A DNA stretch of 43,803 nt from a virus, in the IMG/VR virus record IMGVR_UViG_3300036846_000748, positions 1-43,803 of that record. The stretch is one strand, 5' to 3'. This document shows positions 1 through 6,854 of this stretch, one piece after another. The first letter of the stretch is position 1; every line of letters starts with the position of its first letter. The notes under the pieces were generated by a model. It had not been told where the DNA came from and did not search any database. It was given only the letters and a program-made list of their open reading frames with translations. A program made the translations under genes and the position numbers.

Positions 1-462
1 CGCGGGACCGGTGGTGGGCTGGTGGCGCAGTACGAGCGCGAGCAACAACCCGAGGATGTCGAGCTTAACGAAAAGGGCCAGATGCAGCGCGCTAACGGTA
101 ACGTGCTGTTACCTACCGCCTACCACTACGTGATCATCGTAGATCCGGAGTCCGAAGACGTCGAGCGCGCGGTGTTGCCGATGTCGTCCACGCAGCTCAA
201 GAAGTCTAAGAAGTGGAACTCCGTAATGGGCGCCATTAAGCTCCGCGACGACGAGGGCGAGCTGTTCACGCCGCCCAGCTACTCGCATAGTTACGAGCTG
301 AGTACCGCGGGCGAGAGTAACGAAAAGGGCAAGTGGTTCGGGTGGGTCATAGGCGGGGTCGAGCTGGTGAACGACCCTAAGCTGGTCCGCCTAGCCCATG
401 AATTTAGTAAATCCGCACGCAGCATCTCGTTGAAGCCGTCTGAAGATGAAAACTTAATGTAA
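1..462 (+). CDS. ssDNA-binding-like conserved phage protein, C-terminal part (gene cut by contig end)
   Basis: The frame is open from base 1, so this is the C-terminal 153 residues of a protein whose first 93 residues lie at 43397-43675; joined it is 246 aa. The full product resembles a conserved podovirus protein of the replication module, with the features DLAIPFLNILQ, a VIPC...WRPR segment, an STQLKK segment and KGKWFGW. I recall relatives annotated as single-stranded DNA-binding or recombination-associated proteins, but I see no OB-fold signature that proves this. The position directly before primase and helicase fits a replication role. A GTG at 22 is not a real start. It ends 17 bases before the primase start, in the same operon. 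Confidence 0.75.
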   Translation, partial: RGTGGGLVAQYEREQQPEDVELNEKGQMQRANGNVLLPTAYHYVIIVDPESEDVERAVLPMSSTQLKKSKKWNSVMGAIKLRDDEGELFTPPSYSHSYELSTAGESNEKGKWFGWVIGGVELVNDPKLVRLAHEFSKSARSISLKPSEDENLM

Positions 463-479
463 CCAGTTGGGGGTAGGGG

Positions 480-2000
480 ATGAAAGAGCTGGATGGGCTA
501 CGCGCCCTGTTCAGTGGGGCCGAGCACGCCTACGGAGTTTTTGTACCAAACTCTAAGGTGAACGGCCAGGGTAAAGTAGAAGGCGAGTGCCGCACAGAAA
601 AGAAGGAGGTCACCAAAGAACTTTGGGAGGAGCACATCAAAGGTACAGTCGGATTGGGTATCATCCCCATCCTCGATGAGAATAAGTGTAAGTGGGGCTG
701 TATAGACATCGACGTCTATAAGCCGCCCACCGCAGCTGTTCTCAAGACCATTGCGGATTACGGCCTGCCGTTGAGCGTATGTCACAGTAAATCGGGCGGA
801 TTACACATATTCCTGTTCATGAAGAGCCCGATCCTAGCGTCGACGATGCAGACCTTGATCGGGTCATTAGCGATTAAGCTCAAAGTCGGTAATCTTAAGA
901 AAGATCTATATCCCCGCCAGTCTAAAGTACCACCTAACGGTACGGGCAACTGGTTGAACATGCCGTATTTCGGTAGTACGCGGCGCGGGTTGGACCGTAA
1001 CGGCAACGAGCTGACGCTGGAGCAATTTCTAAAGTCCGTAGTGCTAGCCGACGAAGGAGGCTTACTCAAAGCCTTGGCGATCAAGAGCACCTATCCCGAT
1101 CCCGAAGCGCCACCTTGTGTGCAACGCATTCTGGAGGAGCCAGTGTTGGAGGGTGATCGGAACACACTATTATTTAATTATGCAATTCTTCTTAAGAAGA
1201 AGTCTTCGGATGACATCCCTGCCGAACTGCACATCATGAACGCTAAGTGTTGCAAACCACCGCTGCCCCATGCCACTGTACAAGACTTGGGTGAGCGGGT
1301 GGCTAAATCGACGTACACTTATCAGTGTAACGCCTCGCCGCTCAAGGACTGCTGTGATCGGGCGCTGTGCCTGACTCGCAGGTTTGGGATCGGACGGGGT
1401 GGCGGCATTCCGGTAGTGGAGAGTGTTACCCAATACGAAGAAGATGACGGAGTGGTGAGATACGTGCTGGGATTTAAAGGCGAAGAGGAGGCGCTGGCCG
1501 TAGACTCGGAGGAACTATACTCACAGCCTAAGTTCCGGAGAAAATTTTACGATGCGTATGGTCGCAATATGCCGAAACAGAAAAATCCGGATTGGGAAGA
1601 CCTTTTGGGCAAAATTGGAGAGCTTAGGATCAAGGTGCCCATATTGGAGGGTCTAGAAACCAATGAGATGCTTAAAACTAATCTTGAAGAATTCGTGTCT
1701 GCGAATTTGGTCGAAAACAAAGCCGAGGTCAAGGAAGGAGGAGTCTGGATAGATAAAAATAATCGGGCAAATTTTCGCATCGAGAAGTTTTTTAATTGGT
1801 TGAAGGATAAAAACTTTCCGATAAAGAGAGGTGCGTTAACTCGCTATTTCCGAGGACTGCCCGGCAATGAGACAAATTTTCCTTTAAGTATACCTAAAGG
1901 GAACGGGCAAACGACCACGACGAGAGTTGTTAGAATTCCTATGACTTTGTTAGACGAGCCCACGCGCAAACTACCGGAAGATGAGGGGGATGCTGTATGA
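480..2000 (+). CDS. Archaeo-eukaryotic primase (PrimPol/TOTE-type)
   Basis: 506 aa, probably synthesising primers for phage replication. AEP motifs are visible: GCIDIDVY with D76 and D78 (metal ligands), KSGGLHIF with S105 and H109 (sxH motif), and DLYP at 142-145 followed by GNWLNMPYF at about 156-164. A cysteine cluster (C283, C291, C292, C297), ending in RRFGIG, resembles the zinc-binding PriCT-like segment of phage and TOTE-type primases. The C-terminal 150 residues look like a small helical or winged-helix domain. The ATG follows a strong GGGGGTAGGGG site. It overlaps the helicase gene by 4 bases (ATGA), suggesting coupled translation. The 3' third (from about 1430) is clearly more AT-rich than the rest, so the C-terminal domain may have a different history. 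Confidence 0.85.
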   Translation: MKELDGLRALFSGAEHAYGVFVPNSKVNGQGKVEGECRTEKKEVTKELWEEHIKGTVGLGIIPILDENKCKWGCIDIDVYKPPTAAVLKTIADYGLPLSVCHSKSGGLHIFLFMKSPILASTMQTLIGSLAIKLKVGNLKKDLYPRQSKVPPNGTGNWLNMPYFGSTRRGLDRNGNELTLEQFLKSVVLADEGGLLKALAIKSTYPDPEAPPCVQRILEEPVLEGDRNTLLFNYAILLKKKSSDDIPAELHIMNAKCCKPPLPHATVQDLGERVAKSTYTYQCNASPLKDCCDRALCLTRRFGIGRGGGIPVVESVTQYEEDDGVVRYVLGFKGEEEALAVDSEELYSQPKFRRKFYDAYGRNMPKQKNPDWEDLLGKIGELRIKVPILEGLETNEMLKTNLEEFVSANLVENKAEVKEGGVWIDKNNRANFRIEKFFNWLKDKNFPIKRGALTRYFRGLPGNETNFPLSIPKGNGQTTTTRVVRIPMTLLDEPTRKLPEDEGDAV

Positions 2001-3226
2001 AGCAAGATCCGAATCGGGAAATTTTAATCGGTCCTCCGGGCACCGGTAAGACCACCCAGGCTACGCGGGTGGCCTACGACCGACACAAGGAATGGGGTAA
2101 CGGAATCGGTTACTTTACGTTTACGCGCCGCGCCGCGTTTGAGGCCCAGAACAGCATGCGGGGCTGGCTGAAAAATCCCAAAGCACCATTACCGCACTTC
2201 CAGACCATTCACAGTTTATGCTTTAATCAGCTCGGTATCGACAGAGGGCGGGTGTTTGACCTCGAGTCGTTTGCCGCGTTTGCTAAGCTAGACTGTTCTA
2301 AACGCATGTTCGCTAATTTTAAGGACAATCAGCCGTATAAAGGCACAACCGACGATGATCGGATCATATTTCTAATCGGATGGGCTAAGGCTCGAGGGAT
2401 GGCTAAAGTGCAGGCCATCGAGGAGATAAAATGGCGGTATAATAGGAATACGGTCAAAGCTATTTGGGATTGCATGGATACCTATAAGCGCAACCGCAGC
2501 CTGCTAGACTTCGACGATATGCTGGCGCGGTTTGTAGAAGACGACGTTAGCGTCCCCGAGTTACACACCATCGTGGTCGACGAGGGCCAAGACACCTCGA
2601 TCAAGCAGAGAGCGGTTATCGATAAGCTGCGCGCACGTAACCCGCAGGCTAAGCTGCTCTGGGCCATGGACGGGGATCAAGCCATCTTCGACTGGACCGG
2701 AAGCGGGCTAGACGTAAAGGATGTGGTGCGTAAGTCCGGTCACGTAGAGTTTCTACAACAGTCTTATCGGGTGCCGGGTCCGGTGCACGATTTAGCGATG
2801 CGGGTAATCCGACGGTGCAAGGACCGCTATCCGGTAGAGTGGCAGCCCGCTAAACACGAAGGCATGGTCAAGCACATCCGGCGCATCGACAACTTACCGC
2901 CTGAATGTAGAGAAGACCTAATTATCCTAGCCAGGAACTATTGTTATCTAATCCCATATATGCGCTGGCTTAAATCTAAGGACCTTGAATTCAGCTCACT
3001 CAAAGGTAATAAGAAATGCGCCATCCGCGTCGGGACCATCCACGAGTCCAAGGGTCTAGAGGCGGATAATGTACTGTTAGACCCCAACATGACCATGAAA
3101 TCGTGGGAAGTGTTGCATACCGACGAGGAAAAGCGCGTGTGGTACACCGCCATCACACGTGCGCGCCATAATCTATTTATCGCTTGGGCCACCGCCCGTC
3201 GCAACGCAACTAACTTGGTGTATTAA
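1997..3226 (+). CDS. UvrD/Rep-like superfamily 1 DNA helicase
   Basis: 409 aa. Walker A is GPPGTGKTT (residues 12-20), motif Ia is TFTRRAA, motif Ib is QTIHSLC, the UvrD-like LDFDDML follows at about 170, and motif II is VVDEGQD (D195, E196). Motif III is GDQAIFDWTG, motif IV is QQSYRVP, motif V is GTIHESKGLEAD and motif VI is YTAITRAR near the C terminus. This is a complete but compact SF1A 3'-5' helicase, much shorter than bacterial UvrD (about 720 aa) because the 1B/2B insertions are reduced. It probably unwinds DNA at the phage fork or during recombination, together with the preceding primase, with which it shares an ATGA overlap. Confidence 0.92.
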   Translation: MKQDPNREILIGPPGTGKTTQATRVAYDRHKEWGNGIGYFTFTRRAAFEAQNSMRGWLKNPKAPLPHFQTIHSLCFNQLGIDRGRVFDLESFAAFAKLDCSKRMFANFKDNQPYKGTTDDDRIIFLIGWAKARGMAKVQAIEEIKWRYNRNTVKAIWDCMDTYKRNRSLLDFDDMLARFVEDDVSVPELHTIVVDEGQDTSIKQRAVIDKLRARNPQAKLLWAMDGDQAIFDWTGSGLDVKDVVRKSGHVEFLQQSYRVPGPVHDLAMRVIRRCKDRYPVEWQPAKHEGMVKHIRRIDNLPPECREDLIILARNYCYLIPYMRWLKSKDLEFSSLKGNKKCAIRVGTIHESKGLEADNVLLDPNMTMKSWEVLHTDEEKRVWYTAITRARHNLFIAWATARRNATNLVY

Positions 3227-3245
3227 AATAGTTTGACTTGTAGGG

Positions 3246-3275
3246 TTTACTTCATCGGTCCGAATAGGTTATAAT
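3246..3275 (+). promoter_or_regulatory. Promoter P1, internal to the replication/modification operon
   Basis: The -35 is TTTACT (3246-3251) and the -10 is a perfect TATAAT (3270-3275), 18 bases apart. It lies in the 82-base gap after the helicase and would start transcription near 3282, ahead of an AAAGGAGAG ribosome site and the gene at 3309. The -35 matches the TTTACT found at the other module promoters. It could give extra transcription of the DNA-modification cassette. A TTGACT at 3232-3237 is too far from the -10 to serve. Confidence 0.7.
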
Positions 3276-3308
3276 CTTAGTAGATTAAATGTCTCAAAGG
3301 AGAGTCAG

Positions 3309-3620
3309 ATGCCAAAGGGAGTCAAGGTCGTAATCAGAAAACCCATGGAGGAAGAGCCCGAGGAAGAGGACGTGCGCCCATCTCGGATCGAGCGTCCTAG
3401 CTTCACGGATATTAAACAGCCCCGCTTGAAGAAATTCAAGGCCAACGCGGTGATTCATCTTCTGGTGAAGGAAAATCCTAAGCGCGCGGGCAGCGGCTCG
3501 CACCGGCGCTATGGCCTCTACACTAACGGCATGACCGTTGAAGAGGCACTAGAGGAGGGCATCACCGCCGCCGATCTGGACTACGATAACAAGAAGGAGT
3601 TTATCCGTATTGTAGCATAA
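3309..3620 (+). CDS. Small NPKR-motif phage protein (paralogue A)
   Basis: 103 aa, function unknown. The N-terminal half is charged (EEEPEEED). The C-terminal half has the pattern VIHLLVKENPKRAGS...RRYGLY..GMTVEEAL..GIT..DL.YD...FI.I, which I recognise as a widespread small phage protein family with no assigned role. Two other copies occur here, at 37625-37930 and 39215-39610, sharing the I.L......NPKR.G, (A)Y/RY.LY and TV..Y/AL core. The start is supported by AAAGGAGAG eight or so bases upstream and by promoter P1. It stands at the head of the modification gene run. Confidence 0.8.
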   Translation: MPKGVKVVIRKPMEEEPEEEDVRPSRIERPSFTDIKQPRLKKFKANAVIHLLVKENPKRAGSGSHRRYGLYTNGMTVEEALEEGITAADLDYDNKKEFIRIVA

Positions 3621-3698
3621 GTTTCACCCCACCCCCACCGGAAAGCCGCGGCACTAGGCTTGACACTCTGGAGAGACAGAGAAGAGGTATCGCGGAAG

Positions 3699-4478
3699 AT
3701 GCTGAAACGTATTTACATCACCACCTATAAGCGCGCCACCGACCAACGCACCTGGCACCGGCTAAGTCCTAAACTTCAGAAAGAAACCGTGCTCTCCGTG
3801 GACTGGGAGGAGCGCGATCTTTACCCAGGCTACCCCATCGAGGTGCTACCGGAGGGCCTTCATCGGCTTAACGCTAAGCGCCAGTACATTCTACAAACCG
3901 CGCCCGCTACCGAGATCGTGCTACTCGACGACGATCTGCAGTTTTACACCCGCAAGCAGCCCGGAGACTGGCACCTTAGAGACTCGACTCTAGAAGACAC
4001 CGACCAGATGTTCGCCACGGTGTTCAAGGAGCTGGCCGGAGACTTTGCCCATGTAGGGATTAGCGCGCGCGAAGGAAACAATACCGTAGAGACGGACGAG
4101 GCCTATAATGGGCGCATGATGCGACTATTGGGTTATCATCTGCCCACGCTGCGCGCGGTATGCACTTTCCCGCTGGTAGACTGCATGGAGGACTTCCACC
4201 TGACGCTACAGCTGCTGACCCACGGTATATCTAACTGTGTCCATTACGGCTGGGCCCAAGGTCAGAAGAACTCTAACGCCCCGGGAGGCTGTTCGACCTA
4301 CCGCACCTTAGAGTACCAGGAGGAGCGCGCTAAAGAGCTAGCCACGCTGTTCCCCGACTACGTCAAGCTGGTCCGTAAGACCACCAAGACCGCCTGGGGT
4401 GGTGGCGAGCGTACCGACGTGCGGGTTTCCTGGAAAAAAGCCTACGAAGCCGGCAAGCGGGAGCGGGACAAATGCTAG
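3699..4478 (+). CDS. GT-A fold glycosyltransferase, TET-associated (TAGT)-like
   Basis: 259 aa from the ATG at 3699; the frame extends to a TTG at 3660, but the residues there are atypical and the ATG begins the typical MLKRIYITTYKRATDQ core. It has the GT-A layout: an N-terminal strand with T-x-KR, an RLNAKRQYIL helix, then EIVLLDDDLQF with the acidic DDD (D77-D79) expected to bind metal and nucleotide sugar. A later VDCMEDFHLTLQLL segment resembles the acceptor or catalytic half. Such enzymes, described by Iyer, Aravind and colleagues with base-modification operons, are thought to put sugars on hydroxymethylated bases in phage DNA. The next gene starts 7 bases before its end. Donor and acceptor are unknown. 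Confidence 0.65.
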   Translation: MLKRIYITTYKRATDQRTWHRLSPKLQKETVLSVDWEERDLYPGYPIEVLPEGLHRLNAKRQYILQTAPATEIVLLDDDLQFYTRKQPGDWHLRDSTLEDTDQMFATVFKELAGDFAHVGISAREGNNTVETDEAYNGRMMRLLGYHLPTLRAVCTFPLVDCMEDFHLTLQLLTHGISNCVHYGWAQGQKNSNAPGGCSTYRTLEYQEERAKELATLFPDYVKLVRKTTKTAWGGGERTDVRVSWKKAYEAGKRERDKC

Positions 4479-5302
4479 ACTTCTGGTCCTTTGTAAACGA
4501 GCGCCACGCGATTTATCTTAAGCGCCAGGCCGGAGCGCAGCCGCCCTGGACCGAGCACCGCGCTTTACAGGAGAACTACTTTTGCAACGTATTCCGCGAG
4601 CTGGACACCACCACTATATGGTACGCCGGTAATATAAGAAAACCCCTGGAAAATCGGCAAGAAATTTTTATGGCCACCGTGATTTTCCGTTGGTTTAATT
4701 TTATCGAAACTGGCCGGACTTTGCTAGAGCACGGGCTGCTGACCGACTGGTCGTCCAAGCGTGCCCAGGACGCGCTGCGGGGCAGAATTAAATACGTCAC
4801 CGGCGCATACATGATTAAGACCCCCACCGGAATGGATAAACTCCACGGCGTGTGTTGGGCGATCGACCAGATGTGGCCCCAGCGTAAGGCGCTATTTGCG
4901 CAGATGAACGGTCAAAGTCTAGAGGCAGCGTGGCGGGTGCTACTGCCCTTTCCGTTCATGGGGCCGTTCATGGCGTACGAAGTCATCACCGACTTGCGCC
5001 ATACCTATATGTTGCGCGAGGCACCGGATATTATGAGCTGGGCCAATATCGGGCCGGGAGCTCGGCGTGGGTTAGACGCAATAGCCGCCGAGGGCTGCAG
5101 CCCGGATAAGTTAGGACTAGACTACATGAAATTTTTGCTGAGCCAGTCTACCGATAAGCGGGTATGGCACTACGCTAAAGACTGGCCGATGGAAATGAGG
5201 GACATTGAGCACGCTGAATGCGAATACAGCAAGTACCGGCGAGCTTGCAACGGTGAGCGTTTAAAAAGGAAATATCATGGAACTGCTCGTGAGAAACGTT
5301 AA
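4472..5302 (+). CDS. Thymine hypermodification protein (HMUDK-helical / aGPT-pyrophosphorylase superfamily)
   Basis: 276 aa, all-helical and related to DNA glycosylases. Family hallmarks: FWSFVNERHAIYLKR at the N terminus, then PPWTEHRALQENYFCNVFRELD, PFPFMGPFMAYEVITDLRHT, the WANIGPGARRGL turn, and EMRDIEHAECEYSKYRR near the C terminus. These fit the superfamily that includes the helical domain of 5-hydroxymethyl-dU DNA kinases and the alpha-glutamyl/putrescinyl-thymine pyrophosphorylases. Some members replace the pyrophosphate of an activated thymine with an amine or amino acid. There is no P-loop in this protein, so the kinase half is absent. It sits between a glycosyltransferase and a thymidylate-synthase homologue, overlapping both. 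I cannot choose between the two subfamilies by eye. Confidence 0.72.
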   Translation: MLDFWSFVNERHAIYLKRQAGAQPPWTEHRALQENYFCNVFRELDTTTIWYAGNIRKPLENRQEIFMATVIFRWFNFIETGRTLLEHGLLTDWSSKRAQDALRGRIKYVTGAYMIKTPTGMDKLHGVCWAIDQMWPQRKALFAQMNGQSLEAAWRVLLPFPFMGPFMAYEVITDLRHTYMLREAPDIMSWANIGPGARRGLDAIAAEGCSPDKLGLDYMKFLLSQSTDKRVWHYAKDWPMEMRDIEHAECEYSKYRRACNGERLKRKYHGTAREKR

Positions 5303-6236
5303 CGAAGCCTACGTCCACGGCATGACGCTACTCCACAACAGCGGGGTGCGCGAGCCGAGCCGCAACGGCGACGTGCTAGTATGTCCGTTTCCGGTGATGA
5401 CGGTCTATCTACAACCCACCGAGCGGATCCTCTTTCATACTGGGCGGGACGCTAATCCGTGGTTCCACCTAATGGAAGCCATGTGGATGTTGCTAGGTCG
5501 GGACGACGTGAAATTCGTAAGCTATTACAATAAACGCATGCTCGAATATAGCGATGACGGCGTACATCTGAACGGAGCTTACGGCCACCGTTGGCGTCAC
5601 ATGCTCGGCATCGATCAACTAGAAACGGCGGTTCAGCTTTTACGCGCCGAGCCCACTACGCGGCGCGCGGTCATTGAGATGTGGGGGGTGTATGATCTAT
5701 GGTCCAAAGATGTTCCGTGCAACACGCACATCTATTTACGGATCTTCAACGGGCGGTTAGACCTGACCGTGCTGTGCCGTTCTAACGATATAATCTGGGG
5801 CGCTTATGGCGCCAACGCGGTACACTTCTCGGTGCTGCAGGAATACTTGGCGGCGCAGTTGGGGGTGCCGGTAGGGCGGATGTATCAGTTCAGTAATAAC
5901 TACCATGCCTATGTAGATCTGTTCAATAAGAAGTGGGATAGTCTGAGTCTCATTGGTATGACTTATTCAGACCTGCACGCTACTCCAATAGTGACGGACG
6001 CACCTACATTCTTGGACGAACTGGAGGAAACTATAGCAGTCATAGAAGATCTAGATTACGGGAAGATTCAGATATCTAATGCAAAGAACCCATTTATGTA
6101 CACGCTACTGGCAATGGGAGAATCTTGGTGGGACTATAAACGCGGCGATCTCAAGTCGGCTATCGTGAGAGCTAACCAGATACCCGCACCAGAGTGGCGC
6201 ATAGCTTGTTTACAGTGGTTATATAGGAGGAACTAA
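5277..6236 (+). CDS. Thymidylate synthase homologue, candidate dUMP hydroxymethylase
   Basis: 319 aa. The catalytic cysteine is in DVPCNTH (C148). The phosphate/folate region is CRSNDIIWGAYGAN (R168, S169, D171, N180), followed by FSVLQEYLAAQLGVPVG and the SNNYHAYVDLF end of the core (H210, Y212). The asparagine near 180 suggests a uracil rather than a cytosine substrate. Ordinary thymidylate synthases transfer a methyl group; phage relatives make 5-hydroxymethyl-dUMP for base replacement. Placement right after two DNA hypermodification genes favours the latter, but sequence alone does not settle it. The ATG has AAGGA six bases upstream and the gene overlaps the previous one by 26 bases. The last 300 bases are more AT-rich than the core. 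Confidence 0.85.
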   Translation: MELLVRNVNEAYVHGMTLLHNSGVREPSRNGDVLVCPFPVMTVYLQPTERILFHTGRDANPWFHLMEAMWMLLGRDDVKFVSYYNKRMLEYSDDGVHLNGAYGHRWRHMLGIDQLETAVQLLRAEPTTRRAVIEMWGVYDLWSKDVPCNTHIYLRIFNGRLDLTVLCRSNDIIWGAYGANAVHFSVLQEYLAAQLGVPVGRMYQFSNNYHAYVDLFNKKWDSLSLIGMTYSDLHATPIVTDAPTFLDELEETIAVIEDLDYGKIQISNAKNPFMYTLLAMGESWWDYKRGDLKSAIVRANQIPAPEWRIACLQWLYRRN

Positions 6237-6574
6237 TGTCAAGAGAATCGATTTTTCAACCCGATGGTCGTCCAAGACCAGGTACCGAGGACGAGATATT
6301 CGAGGAAGAGATCACGCAGTGTGCCCTCGAGGGCATAGGGATGCTCATCGATAAGCGTGAACAGTACGGCGAGAGCTGGAAGCGGCGCGGTGGAGTCGGC
6401 GCGTTCATGATGCTAGTCCGGAAGGCTGACCGCATCGAGCATGCTGCCCGTCAAAACGGCTGGGACGTGTTCGCGGCGTGCGAGCGCGACCGCGATTTAA
6501 TCGACGACATCCGCGACCTGCGAAACTACCTTACTCTAGTCGAGCACGAAATAGGTAAGCGTCATGCTAAGTAG
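6236..6574 (+). CDS. Nucleotide modification-associated domain 1 (Nmad1, DUF1599)-like protein
   Basis: 112 aa, helical. The core DKREQYGESWKRRGGVGAF...VRKADRIEH...DDIRDLRNYLTLVEHE matches the Nmad1/DUF1599 pattern (YG.SW, K..R, D..DL.NY), an all-alpha domain often found beside base-modification genes in phages and probably related to MazG/dUTPase-type nucleotide hydrolases. It may remove or sense an unmodified nucleotide so that the modified one is used, but that is inference. The start codon overlaps the previous stop by one base (TAATG) with TAGGAGG upstream, so it is tightly coupled to the thymidylate-synthase homologue. Confidence 0.65.
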   Translation: MSRESIFQPDGRPRPGTEDEIFEEEITQCALEGIGMLIDKREQYGESWKRRGGVGAFMMLVRKADRIEHAARQNGWDVFAACERDRDLIDDIRDLRNYLTLVEHEIGKRHAK

Positions 6575-6587
6575 AGAGGAACAGATA

Positions 6588-6854
6588 ATGCTAGATAGCG
6601 CGGTGGTGGTCATCACTCGCAACATCGAGGCGGTGTTGCCCTCCACCATGAACTATGCGCTGGTGATTATTTTCGCCGATGACGATCCCATGTTGGTACA
6701 TAGCGGGAATATAAACACCGCGATGGTGGTCAATGAGCTGCGCGCCGCCGCCGATATAGCACGTCCGCCAGCAGCCAGTTTTGGTCCTCCAACGACTTAC
6801 GGGGTGAGAAGAGAGGTCTTTGAGAAACCCGCACTTAAGAAGGACAAGAAGTAA
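6588..6854 (+). CDS. Small hypothetical phage protein
   Basis: 88 aa from the ATG at 6588, preferred because AGAGAGGA lies seven bases upstream; a longer frame from 6564 would overlap the previous gene by 11 bases and lacks a good ribosome site. The product has the pattern MNYALVIIFADDDPMLVHSGNINTAMVVNELRAAADIA, similar to small alpha/beta proteins common in phage replication modules that have no known function. The C-terminal 30 residues are basic and proline-containing. It ends exactly one base before the DNA polymerase start. Confidence 0.65.
   Translation: MLDSAVVVITRNIEAVLPSTMNYALVIIFADDDPMLVHSGNINTAMVVNELRAAADIARPPAASFGPPTTYGVRREVFEKPALKKDKK

Noticed and set aside
1997-3226. RecD or Dda-type helicase
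   Set aside because: LDFDDML, VVDEGQD and YTAITRAR fit the UvrD/Rep group better than RecD/Dda.
3660-3698. TTG start for the glycosyltransferase and a TTGACA promoter at 3660
   Set aside because: The residues before ATG 3699 are not family-like, and no -10 box lies 16-18 bases after TTGACA.
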